Positions 32,632-40,506 of a stretch of DNA of 40,506 nucleotides are shown here, in pieces (position 1 is the first letter of the stretch; each line of letters opens with the position of its first letter). The translations under genes were made by a program, and so were the position numbers. Source of the DNA: Pseudomonadota bacterium (lineage in GTDB: Bacteria; Pseudomonadota; Alphaproteobacteria; Micavibrionales; UBA2020); contig JAEXMB010000088.1 in assembly GCA_023444705.1 (NCBI GenBank), forward strand, positions 1-40,506, read 5' to 3'. The notes below the pieces were generated by a model, which searched no databases, was not told the DNA's origin, and worked only from the letters and a program-made list of their open reading frames with translations.

Positions 32632-34449
32632 ATGTCGATGAAGCCGTCGTTTGGTGCCAACGCCTCCCGCAAAGCCATGCCGTTTGAGGCATCGTATCCA
32701 CAAGGCATCACATGGGATGCCGACATCGCGCCCAAAACGATGGTCGAACTGTTCGACGACAGCACGCGCAAGCATGCCAAGCGCACCTGCGTGACCTTCA
32801 TGGGCAAAAGCTATACCTACAAGCAGATCGGCAAGATGGTTGATGCCTTTGCCGCCAACCTGCAGGCGCGCGGCATCAAGCAGGGCGACCGCATCGGCGT
32901 GTGCATGCCCAACAACCCGTTTTACATCGTTGCCTACTATGGCGCGCTCAAGGCAGGTGCCACCGTCGTCAACTTCAACCCGTTGTATGCCGATGACGAA
33001 ATGGCGCACCTGATCAAGGACAGCGGCGCGCGCATGATGGTGACGCTGAATTTGCCCCAGATCCAGCCGCGCATCGAAAGCATGCTCGGCAAAACACCGC
33101 TTGAAGCCGTGGTGTCGGGCGATTTCGCCGACCTGCTGCCCTCAACCAAGGCACGCATGCTGCGCACCATCAACGGCACGGTCGCAGCCTCGCAAAAATG
33201 GCTGGGCAAGGCGGCGTCGGGCATGACGGCGTGGCGCGATAAAAAGGGCATTCCAGCACTCTGCGCCACCAGCGGCAAGCGCGTGATCCCCTTCAAGAAA
33301 ATGCTTGATGACAGCGCAACCTTGCGCCGCCCCTATATCAAGCCCGAAGACACCGCCGTGCTGCAATATACCGGGGGCACCACCGGCATCCCCAAGGCCG
33401 CAACGCTCAGCCACGGCAACCTTGCCGCCAACGTGCGTCAGGCGGGCCTGTGGTTCAATGCTGGCCGCAACAGCCATGACGCACAGCGCGTGCTGTCGGT
33501 ATTGCCGTTCTTCCACGTGTTCAGCATGACCGTGCAGATGAACCTGTCGCTGCATATGGGTGACGAGCTGGTGCTGATGCAGCCCTCGCCCAAGCTTGAC
33601 CCCGCCGCCGTTCTCAAGACGCTGCAGGATCACCAGATCAACATCTTCGCAGGCGTGCCCGACCTCTATAAAAAACTCAATGAGACGCTGGCGCACACAA
33701 GCTATGACCTCAGCAACCTGACCACCTGCGTGTCGGGTGCCGCCCCCCTGCCCCAGCAGACCTGGGACAACTGGAAGGCCAATACCGGCGTTGAAATCGT
33801 CGAAGGCTACGGCCTGTCGGAAACGGCGCCGCTGGCTGCGGCAAACCCGCTGACGGGCAAAAAGAAGATCAACTCGATCGGCCTGCCCGTGCCGCTGACC
33901 GAAGTGAAAATTGCCAACCTTGAATTCCCCGACCAGTCCGTGCCCATCCGTGTCGAAGGCGAAATCTGCCTGCGCGGCCCGCAGGTCATGCAAGGCTACT
34001 GGAACCGCCCCGACGAAACCGCCAACGTGATGGACAAGGACGGCTACTTCCACACCGGCGACGTCGGCTATATCGACGAGGACGGCTATATCTTCATCGT
34101 CGACCGCATCAAGGATATGGTGATCGTCAACGGCTTCAAGGCCTTCCCCCGCCACGTCGAAGAAGCGATCATGAAGCACCCCGCCGTCGCCGAGGTCATC
34201 GTGCTGGGCGTGCCCGACGAGGAAAAGGGCGAGGCGGTCAAGGCCTTCATCGTGCTGAAACCCGACCAGAAAGTCACGGCAGAGGAACTCAACGGCTTCC
34301 TCAAAGACAAGCTGGCGCACTACGAACAGCCCAAGCCCAAGCACATCGAGTTCCGCCCCGAGCTGCCCAAAACCATGATCGGCAAGCCCGACCGCAAGGC
34401 GCTCAAGGCCGAAGAAAAAGCCAAACGTGACGGCGGCCCCAAAGCCTGA
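32632..34449 (+). CDS. fadD: Long-chain acyl-CoA synthetase
   Basis: 605 aa from the ATG at 32632, with AAAGGAAC at 32618-32625. ATP-dependent activation of long-chain fatty acids to acyl-CoA for beta-oxidation or lipid synthesis. ANL-superfamily motifs: the P-loop YTGGTTGIPKAATLSH from residue 246, EGYGLSETAP from 391, the hinge HTGDVGYIDEDGYIFIVDR, the fatty-acid-site VNGFKAFPRHVEEA, and the C-terminal catalytic Lys in PKTMIGKPDRKAL. An N-terminal extension of about 60 residues before the AMP-binding domain is usual. Monocistronic: a terminator follows. Confidence 0.95.
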   Translation: MSMKPSFGANASRKAMPFEASYPQGITWDADIAPKTMVELFDDSTRKHAKRTCVTFMGKSYTYKQIGKMVDAFAANLQARGIKQGDRIGVCMPNNPFYIVAYYGALKAGATVVNFNPLYADDEMAHLIKDSGARMMVTLNLPQIQPRIESMLGKTPLEAVVSGDFADLLPSTKARMLRTINGTVAASQKWLGKAASGMTAWRDKKGIPALCATSGKRVIPFKKMLDDSATLRRPYIKPEDTAVLQYTGGTTGIPKAATLSHGNLAANVRQAGLWFNAGRNSHDAQRVLSVLPFFHVFSMTVQMNLSLHMGDELVLMQPSPKLDPAAVLKTLQDHQINIFAGVPDLYKKLNETLAHTSYDLSNLTTCVSGAAPLPQQTWDNWKANTGVEIVEGYGLSETAPLAAANPLTGKKKINSIGLPVPLTEVKIANLEFPDQSVPIRVEGEICLRGPQVMQGYWNRPDETANVMDKDGYFHTGDVGYIDEDGYIFIVDRIKDMVIVNGFKAFPRHVEEAIMKHPAVAEVIVLGVPDEEKGEAVKAFIVLKPDQKVTAEELNGFLKDKLAHYEQPKPKHIEFRPELPKTMIGKPDRKALKAEEKAKRDGGPKA

Positions 34450-34470
34450 GCCGCGCAATAATCGAACCTG

Positions 34471-34500
34471 AAAAGGCGGCCTTGACGGGCCGCCTTTTTC
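34471..34500 (+). terminator. Terminator after fadD
   Basis: AAAAGGCGGCC (34471-34481) pairs with GGCCGCCTTTT (34488-34498), then T/C. Confidence 0.9.
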
Positions 34501-34581
34501 TTATTGCGCCCGCAGTCTTGCCATAAGGGTTTTACCCACAGAAAACCACGCACTGCACACCCCGCATAACCCTTGTGCTGA

Positions 34582-34609
34582 TTGACTTTAACAGCGCCCG
34601 CGCTAGTGT
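34582..34609 (+). promoter_or_regulatory. Possible sigma-70 promoter of the gcv operon
   Basis: TTGACT (34582-34587), 16 bases, TAGTGT (34604-34609). Transcription would begin near 34616, just before the riboswitch. Confidence 0.5.
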
Positions 34610-34629
34610 CTGTCTATACGCACACAGCC

Positions 34630-34794
34630 ATGCGGGAGACATCCGGAATCACTTGCCGGAGGCCGAAGGAGCAACCGCCCCGGAAACTCTCAGGCAAAAG
34701 GACCGCTGGCTGGAACTAACCTCTGGAAAGCGCCGCGCACAATCGCGGCCACCGACGGAGTAAAACTCTCAGGTGAAACGACAGAGGGGGCAGC
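34630..34794 (+). promoter_or_regulatory. Tandem glycine riboswitch
   Basis: Two glycine aptamers in series directly upstream of gcvT. The first spans about 34632-34706 (GCGGGAGA, GAGGCCGAAGGAGCAA-like core, then AACTCTCAGGCAAAAGGACCGC); the second about 34721-34793 (CTCTGGAAAGCGCC, CACCGACGGAGTAAAACTCT, CAGGTGAAACGACAGAGG). The linker is about 14 bases. Both carry the CTCTCAGG core and the closing stem. Glycine-bound RNA normally allows expression of the cleavage system. A stretch of about 370 bases without a gene is thereby explained. The ribosome site AAAAGGA lies close behind the second aptamer, so control could act on translation; no terminator hairpin is visible between aptamer 2 and gcvT. 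Confidence 0.95.
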
Positions 34795-34822
34795 TGTTCT
34801 TTCATCAAAAGGATACATGCCC

Positions 34823-35956
34823 ATGCACGCCGCCACCGCACATCCCGCCCCGCTTCTGCGCACGCCGCTCTACGACCTGCATATCGAGGCGGGCGGCAAG
34901 ATGGTGCCCTTTGCCGGCTACGACATGCCCGTGCAATACGCCAGCCTCGGCGTGATGAAGGAACACCTGCATACGCGCGAACATGCGGGCCTGTTCGACG
35001 TCTCGCACATGGGACAGGCGTTGTTGAAAGGCCACGGCGGCGATCCTGCCACGGCGCTTGAAACGCTGGTACCTTCTGACATCGCGGGCCTTAGCCACGG
35101 CAAGCAGAAATACACCGTGTTGCTCAACGATCAGGGCGGCATCATCGACGACCTGATGGTCGCGCGCCTTGACGACACCACCTTGCTGTTAGTCGTCAAC
35201 GCCGCCTGCAAGGACAATGACTTTGCCTATATCACGCAAAAGCTCGGCACCACCGCAACGCTGGCGCGCATGGACGACCGCGCGCTGCTGGCCCTGCAAG
35301 GGCCCAAAGCGCAAGACGTGCTGGCCGCCATCGTCCCCACCGTTGCCGACATGATGTTCATGGACGTGATCCAGACCACATGGAACGGCATGCAGATTTA
35401 TATCAGCCGCTCAGGCTACACCGGCGAGGATGGCTTTGAAATTTCCGTACCCGCCACACGCGCCGAGGAATTCGCGCGCCTGTTGTTGCAAAACCCCGCT
35501 TGCGCACTCATTGGCCTTGGCGCGCGCGACAGCCTGCGCCTTGAAGCGGGCCTGTGCCTCTACGGCCACGACATCACCACCGCCAACACACCCGTCGACG
35601 CCAACCTGAAATGGACGATCGCCAAGCGCCGCCGCGAGGAAAAATCATTCCCCGCCGCCGATGCGATCCTCGGCCAGATTGCCGGCGGCACGAAAACATT
35701 GCGTGTGGGCCTGAAGCCGCAGGGCAAGGCCCCCGTGCGCGAAGGCGCCACATTGCATGACGACAGCGGTGCGCAGATCGGCGTCGTCACCTCGGGCGGT
35801 TTCGGCCCGACCTTTGGCGCGCCTGTTGCGATGGGCTATGTCGACAGTGCCCATGCCAAAAACGACACCACCGTTTACGCCGACGTGCGCGGGCAGAAAC
35901 TGCCCTGCACCGTCTGCGCCCTGCCCTTCGTTCCCACCCGCTACAAAAAAGGATAA
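34823..35956 (+). CDS. gcvT: Aminomethyltransferase (glycine cleavage T protein)
   Basis: 377 aa from the ATG at 34823; an ATG at 34817 is only three bases after the AAGGA site, so the second fits better. It transfers the methylene group from the aminomethyl-lipoyl arm of GcvH to tetrahydrofolate, releasing ammonia. Typical blocks: RTPLYDLHIEAGGKMVPFAG near the start, GYDMPVQY, GLFDVSHMGQ, YTVLLNDQGGIIDDLMV, SGYTGEDGFEI, LGARDSLRLEAGLCLYGHDI and the late TSGGFGPTFGAPVAMGYV. First gene of gcvT-gcvH-gcvP under the glycine riboswitch. Confidence 0.97.
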   Translation: MHAATAHPAPLLRTPLYDLHIEAGGKMVPFAGYDMPVQYASLGVMKEHLHTREHAGLFDVSHMGQALLKGHGGDPATALETLVPSDIAGLSHGKQKYTVLLNDQGGIIDDLMVARLDDTTLLLVVNAACKDNDFAYITQKLGTTATLARMDDRALLALQGPKAQDVLAAIVPTVADMMFMDVIQTTWNGMQIYISRSGYTGEDGFEISVPATRAEEFARLLLQNPACALIGLGARDSLRLEAGLCLYGHDITTANTPVDANLKWTIAKRRREEKSFPAADAILGQIAGGTKTLRVGLKPQGKAPVREGATLHDDSGAQIGVVTSGGFGPTFGAPVAMGYVDSAHAKNDTTVYADVRGQKLPCTVCALPFVPTRYKKG

Positions 35957-35964
35957 GCACGACC

Positions 35965-36339
35965 ATGACCCGCGTTCTGTTCACCGAAGATCACGAATAC
36001 ATCCGCATCGAAGGCGACACCGGCACCGTCGGCATCACCGACTTCGCGCAAAAGGCGCTGGGCGACGTCGTTTACGTCGAACTGCCCAAAGTCGGCCAGC
36101 AGCTGACCAAGGGCGGTCAGGCCGGCGTGGTCGAAAGCGTGAAATCCGCATCGGAAATCTACGCCCCCGTCAGCGGCGAAGTTGTCGAGATCAACAACGA
36201 GCTGTCCGACAACAGCGGTTTGGTCAACAGCGACCCGATGGGTGCGGCGTGGTTCTTCAAGGTCAAGCTGGCCGATCAGGGCGACCTTGACGGGATGAAA
36301 GACGAAGCCGCCTACACCGCCTATACCCAAGGCCTTTAA
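35965..36339 (+). CDS. gcvH: Glycine cleavage H protein
   Basis: 124 aa, eight bases after gcvT. Lipoylated carrier shuttling the aminomethyl group between P, T and L proteins. The lipoyl lysine is K60 in ESVKSASEIYAP. The flanking GITDFAQKALGDVVYVELP, PVSGEVVEINNEL and the late PMGAAWFFKVKL are typical. Standard length. Confidence 0.98.
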   Translation: MTRVLFTEDHEYIRIEGDTGTVGITDFAQKALGDVVYVELPKVGQQLTKGGQAGVVESVKSASEIYAPVSGEVVEINNELSDNSGLVNSDPMGAAWFFKVKLADQGDLDGMKDEAAYTAYTQGL

Positions 36340-36381
36340 TCCACCCCATATCCGCCACAGCCACGATCAGCGAGAGCCGCC

Positions 36382-39276
36382 ATGACCAAGACACTCGACC
36401 AGCTGGAACAACACGACGATTTCATCAGCCGTCACATCGGGCCGCGCGGCGGCGATATTACCGCCATGCTGAAAACCGTCGGGGTCGCCTCGCTGGACGA
36501 ACTGGTGGCCAAGACGGTGCCCGCAGGCATTCTCGAAAGCACGCCCGCCGACATCGGCGACGCCATGCGCGAGGACGAGGCCCTTGCCGCCCTGCGCGAT
36601 ATGGCCGAGCAGAACGAGGTCTACCGCTCGCTGATCGGTCAAGGTTACTACGATACCGTCACGCCCAACGTCATCGCGCGCAACGTGCTGATGAACCCCG
36701 GCTGGTACACGGCCTATACGCCCTATCAGCCCGAGATCAGCCAGGGCCGCCTTGAGGCGCTGATCAACTACCAGCAGATGGTGATGGATTTATGCGGCAT
36801 GGAGCTGGCCAATGCATCCCTGCTTGACGAAGGCACAGCAGCGGCAGAGGCGATGACGCTTGCCAAGCGCGCGTTTGACGGCCAGAGCAACACCATGCTG
36901 GTCAGCGACCTCTGCCATCCGCAGACCATCGCAGTGCTTGAAACCCGCGCCGAGCCGCTTGGCATCAAGGTCATCGTCGGCAAGGCCGCAGAACTTGTGC
37001 ATCAGGACGGCTTCGCGCTGTTGTTGCAATACCCCGCCACCAACGGCGAGGTCGAGGATTACCGCGCCATCGCGCAGGCCGCGCATGCCAAGAACAACAA
37101 GATGACAGTCTGTGTCGCAACCGACCTTTTGGCGCTCACGCTGCTCACCCCGCCGGGCGAGTGGGGTGCCGACATCGTCTTTGGCTCTGCCCAGCGTTTT
37201 GGCGTGCCGCTTGGCTATGGCGGCCCGCATGCGGCCTTCATGGCGACGCGCGATGCGTTCAAGCGCACCCTGCCCGGCCGCATCGTCGGCGTATCGGTCG
37301 ACGCACGCGGACACAAGGCCTATCGTCTGGCGCTGCAAACGCGCGAACAGCACATCCGCCGCGAGAAAGCCACCAGCAACATCTGCACCGCACAAGTCCT
37401 GCTGGCCAACATCGCCGGTTTTTACGCTGTGTGGCACGGGGCCGAGGGCCTGACCACCATCGCACAGCGCATCGAGCGCCTGACAGCAATCCTTGCCGCA
37501 GGGCTGATGAAGCTGCACTTCACACTCGACAACGCGGCGTCGTTTGACACGCTGGCCGTTAATTGCGGCGACAAGGCGCAAGGTATCTTGGAGCGCGCGC
37601 GCGCCAAGCGCATCAACCTGCGCGATTTCGGTGATGGACGCATCGGCGTGGCGCTGGACGAAAAATCCACGCGCGAGGAAGTCTTTACCCTGTGGCAGAT
37701 TTTCGCAGGCCAAGGTGTGCTGCCCTTCAGTGTCGAGGAACTTGACGCTGCCGCACCGTCGCGACTGCCCGAAAGCCTCAAGCGCACCAGCGCGTTTTTG
37801 ACGCACCCGACATTCTCGCTCCCCCGCAGCGAGACGGAAATGCTGCGCTACCTCAAAACCCTTGAAAACCGCGACATTTCGCTGACGCGCTCGATGATCC
37901 CGCTCGGCTCCTGCACGATGAAACTGAACGCGACCGCAGAGATGATGCCGATCAGCTGGCCCGAGTTCTGCGACATCCACCCCTTCGCGCCCGACAGCCA
38001 GACGCAGGGCTATCGCGCCTTTCTCAAGGACCTTGAGGACAAGCTCTGCGCGCTGACCGGCTTTGACGCCGTCAGCCTGCAACCCAATGCGGGCAGTCAG
38101 GGCGAATACGCGGGCCTGCTGGCCATTCGTGCCTATCACCTCAGCCGCGGCGACGACCAGCGCACGGTCTGTTTGATCCCGTCTTCCGCGCACGGCACCA
38201 ATCCGGCCAGCGCCGTGATGGCAGGCATGAACGTGGTGATCGTCAATTGTGACGACAACGGCAATATCGACGTTGCCGACCTGCGCGACAAGGCCGAGAA
38301 GCTTAAAGACACGCTGGCAGCCTTGATGGTCACCTATCCATCAACCCACGGCGTGTTCGAAGAAGAAATCCGCGAGATCTGCGCCATTGTTCACGCGAAC
38401 GGCGGCCAGGTCTACATGGACGGCGCAAATTTCAACGCGATGGTCGGCGTGGCGCGCCCGGGATCGTTTGGGGCCGACGTCATGCACATGAACCTGCACA
38501 AGACGTTTTGCATCCCCCACGGCGGCGGCGGCCCCGGCATGGGCCCGATCGGCGTCATGAGCCATCTGGCCCCCTTCCTGCCAGGTCATCCGCAAGCGCC
38601 CAGCCTCAACGGCGAAGTCGGCCCCGTTTCTGCCGCGCCCTACGGCTCGGCCTCTATCCTGCCGATTTCGTGGATGTATATTGCCATGATGGGCAGTGCG
38701 GGCCTCAAGCGCGCAACGCAGGTCGCCATCCTCAACGCCAATTACATCGCCAAACGCCTTGAGGGCCATTACGACACGCTTTATGCAGGCAAGAACGGCT
38801 TTGTCGCGCACGAGTGCATCCTTGATACGCGCGATTTCAAAAACGACGGCATCAGCGTTGACGACATCGCCAAGCGCCTGATGGACTTCGGCTTCCACGC
38901 ACCGACGATGTCCTTCCCCGTCGCCGGCACGCTGATGATCGAGCCGACCGAAAGCGAGAGCAAGGCCGAGCTTGACCGCTTCATCGACGCGATGATCCAT
39001 ATCCGCGCCGAAATCGCGCAGGTCGCCAAGGGCGCGCTGCCCAAGGACAACAACCCCTTGGTCAGGGCACCGCACACGCTGGCCGACATCATGGACGAAA
39101 AGTGGGAGCGTCCCTATAGCCGCGAACTGGCCGTTGCCCCCGCAGCCTGGGTGACCAACAGCAAGTATTTCACGCCGGTCAACCGCATCGACCACGCCGC
39201 GGGCGACCGCAATCTTGTCTGCGCCTGCCCGCCGCTGTCGGATTACGAGCAAACCCCCGCGCAGGAAGCCGCCTAA
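36382..39276 (+). CDS. gcvP: Glycine dehydrogenase (glycine cleavage P protein), single chain
   Basis: 964 aa. PLP enzyme that decarboxylates glycine and hands the aminomethyl group to GcvH. The undivided homodimeric form, with an inactive N-terminal half and an active C-terminal half. The PLP lysine is K707 in NLHKTFCIPHGGGGPG. Other marks: start DFISRHIGP, YYDTVTPNVI, MNPGWYTAYTPYQPEISQGR, then LGSCTMKLN and NAGSQGEYAGL. The L protein (lpd) is not here; it is normally shared with other dehydrogenase complexes elsewhere. Confidence 0.98.
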   Translation: MTKTLDQLEQHDDFISRHIGPRGGDITAMLKTVGVASLDELVAKTVPAGILESTPADIGDAMREDEALAALRDMAEQNEVYRSLIGQGYYDTVTPNVIARNVLMNPGWYTAYTPYQPEISQGRLEALINYQQMVMDLCGMELANASLLDEGTAAAEAMTLAKRAFDGQSNTMLVSDLCHPQTIAVLETRAEPLGIKVIVGKAAELVHQDGFALLLQYPATNGEVEDYRAIAQAAHAKNNKMTVCVATDLLALTLLTPPGEWGADIVFGSAQRFGVPLGYGGPHAAFMATRDAFKRTLPGRIVGVSVDARGHKAYRLALQTREQHIRREKATSNICTAQVLLANIAGFYAVWHGAEGLTTIAQRIERLTAILAAGLMKLHFTLDNAASFDTLAVNCGDKAQGILERARAKRINLRDFGDGRIGVALDEKSTREEVFTLWQIFAGQGVLPFSVEELDAAAPSRLPESLKRTSAFLTHPTFSLPRSETEMLRYLKTLENRDISLTRSMIPLGSCTMKLNATAEMMPISWPEFCDIHPFAPDSQTQGYRAFLKDLEDKLCALTGFDAVSLQPNAGSQGEYAGLLAIRAYHLSRGDDQRTVCLIPSSAHGTNPASAVMAGMNVVIVNCDDNGNIDVADLRDKAEKLKDTLAALMVTYPSTHGVFEEEIREICAIVHANGGQVYMDGANFNAMVGVARPGSFGADVMHMNLHKTFCIPHGGGGPGMGPIGVMSHLAPFLPGHPQAPSLNGEVGPVSAAPYGSASILPISWMYIAMMGSAGLKRATQVAILNANYIAKRLEGHYDTLYAGKNGFVAHECILDTRDFKNDGISVDDIAKRLMDFGFHAPTMSFPVAGTLMIEPTESESKAELDRFIDAMIHIRAEIAQVAKGALPKDNNPLVRAPHTLADIMDEKWERPYSRELAVAPAAWVTNSKYFTPVNRIDHAAGDRNLVCACPPLSDYEQTPAQEAA

Positions 39277-39305
39277 GGCCTTGTAGCGGCGTGGGATTTG
39301 CCGGG

Positions 39306-39334
39306 TTGACCCGCCGTCTGGCGGCTGGTATTTT
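39306..39334 (+). promoter_or_regulatory. Sigma-70 promoter for the formylglutamate amidohydrolase-like gene
   Basis: TTGACC (39306-39311), 17 bases, TATTTT (39329-39334), 30 bases before the ATG. The spacer contains a CCGCC/GGCGG hairpin, which could also act as a weak gcvP terminator. Confidence 0.6.
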
Positions 39335-39363
39335 ATTTCCCTAATCTAAATGGGAATAATCCT

Positions 39364-40209
39364 ATGCCGCGCGCCAGCCGCATCGTCTCCATCGTCAGGA
39401 AAGGTGTCGTGTCAACGCACCGCCCGCGCGTGCTGGCGTCCTGCGTCATGGCCGACAGCCCGCATAGCGGCCGCGACTATCCCGCCGACTTCAGGCACGA
39501 TTGCGACCCCGCGCTGTTACGTCAGGCGGAAGACGCCTATCTCGACAAGTTGCTCGACTTCCTGCCCGCCATCGGCATTCCTTTTGTGCAAGCGCATTTC
39601 CCGCGCAGCTATATCGACCCCAACCGCCCGCAACACGCGCCCGACCTGTTGCGCAGTTCAATCACGCCGCGCTACCAAGTGCCGATCTACAAGGCCGCAC
39701 CCGGTGCAAGGGAGGCCTTCAACCGCTATGCGCGCTATCACAAACCTTATCACGACGCCATCTGCGCGGTGCGCAGCGAAGCGCGCGAGACCTTTGGCCG
39801 CGTGGTGCATTTGAACTGTCATTCCATGCCCTCCGTCCTGCTGGAGGGCAACGAACCTTATCCCTATGACATCGTCATCGGCACGCGCGGCGGCGCCACT
39901 GCGGCTCCCCAGCTTGCCGCCAAGCTCAAAAGCCTTTTTGAAGCACGCGGCTATCGCGTCATCGTCGACGCGCAGGGTTTTCGCGGGGCGGAGATTGTGC
40001 GCCGCTCGGGCAAGCCCGACAAGAACGCCCATGCGTTGCAGATCGAGATCAACCGCGCCTTGTATCTGGACGAGAAAAATGTCACCTTGCGCCAGCCTGA
40101 TGCAACGAAACTGCGCCACGACCTCAGGCAGGTGCTGAGCGCATTTCGCGATTACTGCGACGGCCCCGCCTTTGCGCGCAAACCACCCGCGCGTAAATAC
40201 AAACGCTAG
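39364..40209 (+). CDS. N-formylglutamate amidohydrolase-like protein
   Basis: 281 aa. The zinc-carboxypeptidase-like FGase family hydrolyses N-formylglutamate or related formyl- and amide-linked acids, for example in histidine breakdown (HutG2). Marks: ADSPHSGRDYP near the start, RSYIDPNRPQ (usually DLNRP), VVHLNCHSMPS with the metal-binding H, and LQIEINRALYLDE. No histidine-degradation genes are adjacent, so the substrate is uncertain. Followed by a DUF808 gene after 23 bases; probably co-transcribed. The ribosome site is weak. Confidence 0.9.
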   Translation: MPRASRIVSIVRKGVVSTHRPRVLASCVMADSPHSGRDYPADFRHDCDPALLRQAEDAYLDKLLDFLPAIGIPFVQAHFPRSYIDPNRPQHAPDLLRSSITPRYQVPIYKAAPGAREAFNRYARYHKPYHDAICAVRSEARETFGRVVHLNCHSMPSVLLEGNEPYPYDIVIGTRGGATAAPQLAAKLKSLFEARGYRVIVDAQGFRGAEIVRRSGKPDKNAHALQIEINRALYLDEKNVTLRQPDATKLRHDLRQVLSAFRDYCDGPAFARKPPARKYKR

Positions 40210-40232
40210 TTTTTTCACCAAAAGGATATTGC

Positions 40233-40506
40233 ATGGCATCCGGCCTGTTCGCCCTGTTTGACGACATCGCGCTGCTGATGGATGACACCGCCGCCATGAC
40301 CAAGGTCGCCGCACAAAAAACCGCCGGTATCGTCGGCGACGACCTTGCCGTCAATGCCGAGGCGATGGTCGGCATCAACCCCAAGCGCGAGCTGGCCATC
40401 GTCGCCGCCGTCGCCAAGGGATCGCTGGTCAACAAGGCGATTTTGGTGCCCGCGGCACTGGTGCTGGCGGCCGTCGCCCCGCCCGTCATTACCTATGGCC
40501 TGATGC
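40233..40506 (+). CDS. DUF808 (YedI-like) membrane protein, 5' part
   Basis: The frame begins at the ATG at 40233 with AAAGGA at 40221-40226 and runs off the window after about 91 codons. SGLFALFDDIALLMDDTA at the start, VAAQKTAGIVGDDLAVNA, and KGSLVNKAILVPAALVLAA are characteristic of the DUF808/YedI inner-membrane family, whose function is unknown. The first hydrophobic segment begins near residue 70. The 3' end lies outside the window. Confidence 0.9.
   Translation, partial: MASGLFALFDDIALLMDDTAAMTKVAAQKTAGIVGDDLAVNAEAMVGINPKRELAIVAAVAKGSLVNKAILVPAALVLAAVAPPVITYGLM

Noticed and set aside
34575..34763. Short + strand frame upstream of gcvT
   Set aside because: It covers the tandem glycine riboswitch, which explains the conserved sequence there.
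36790..38193. 467-codon - strand frame inside gcvP
   Set aside because: Shadow of a fully conserved enzyme.

Overview
The window looks like ordinary chromosome of a free-living, GC-rich alphaproteobacterium. The evidence is indirect: promoters of the alphaproteobacterial EcfG stress-sigma type (GGAAC-N17-CGTT), a speF-type leader RNA in front of an ornithine decarboxylase, an undivided gcvP behind a tandem glycine riboswitch, and many Ala/Arg-rich proteins. I cannot name the genus. I see no rRNA, tRNA, CRISPR array, prophage or insertion sequence. Genes are densely packed and often end in strong hairpin-plus-T terminators, several of which serve two convergent genes.

Positions 1-5150 hold an envelope and stress-protein cluster of ten small genes, all on the + strand: a membrane-anchored acidic helical protein, a CsbD-like protein, a small unknown protein, a secreted double PRC-barrel protein, two secreted EF-hand paralogs, two near-duplicate glycine-zipper lipoproteins, a third small lipoprotein and a Pro-rich acidic protein. 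Four of the transcription starts carry GGAAC-N17-CGTT with identical spacing, so this reads as a general-stress (EcfG) regulon laid out as one cluster. This is the most interesting part of the window.

Positions 5150-13600 hold typA (- strand), a secreted HExxH protein, and a polyamine pair (fold-III ornithine decarboxylase plus a deoxyhypusine-synthase-like enzyme) behind a structured leader RNA. They are followed by a SAM methyltransferase translationally coupled to a YegD-type Hsp70-like protein. Positions 13266-21305 hold a MATE exporter with a DUF486 protein, a pirin divergent from a LysR regulator with a repeat-rich operator region, a queuosine-salvage (Qng1/DUF2419-like) protein, a YbdG-type mechanosensitive channel, a membrane-anchored HExxH protein, and an ahpD-dps peroxide-defence pair.

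Positions 21525-34450 hold two tandem lytic transglycosylase paralogs, ileS, trpS, a divergent SRAP-family protein that lacks the usual active-site His, an internally duplicated protein of unknown function, a Lys/Ala-rich protein, and a long-chain acyl-CoA synthetase. Positions 34580-39276 are the glycine cleavage operon gcvT-gcvH-gcvP under a tandem glycine riboswitch. The window ends with an N-formylglutamate amidohydrolase-like gene and the start of a DUF808 (YedI-like) membrane protein cut by the window edge.
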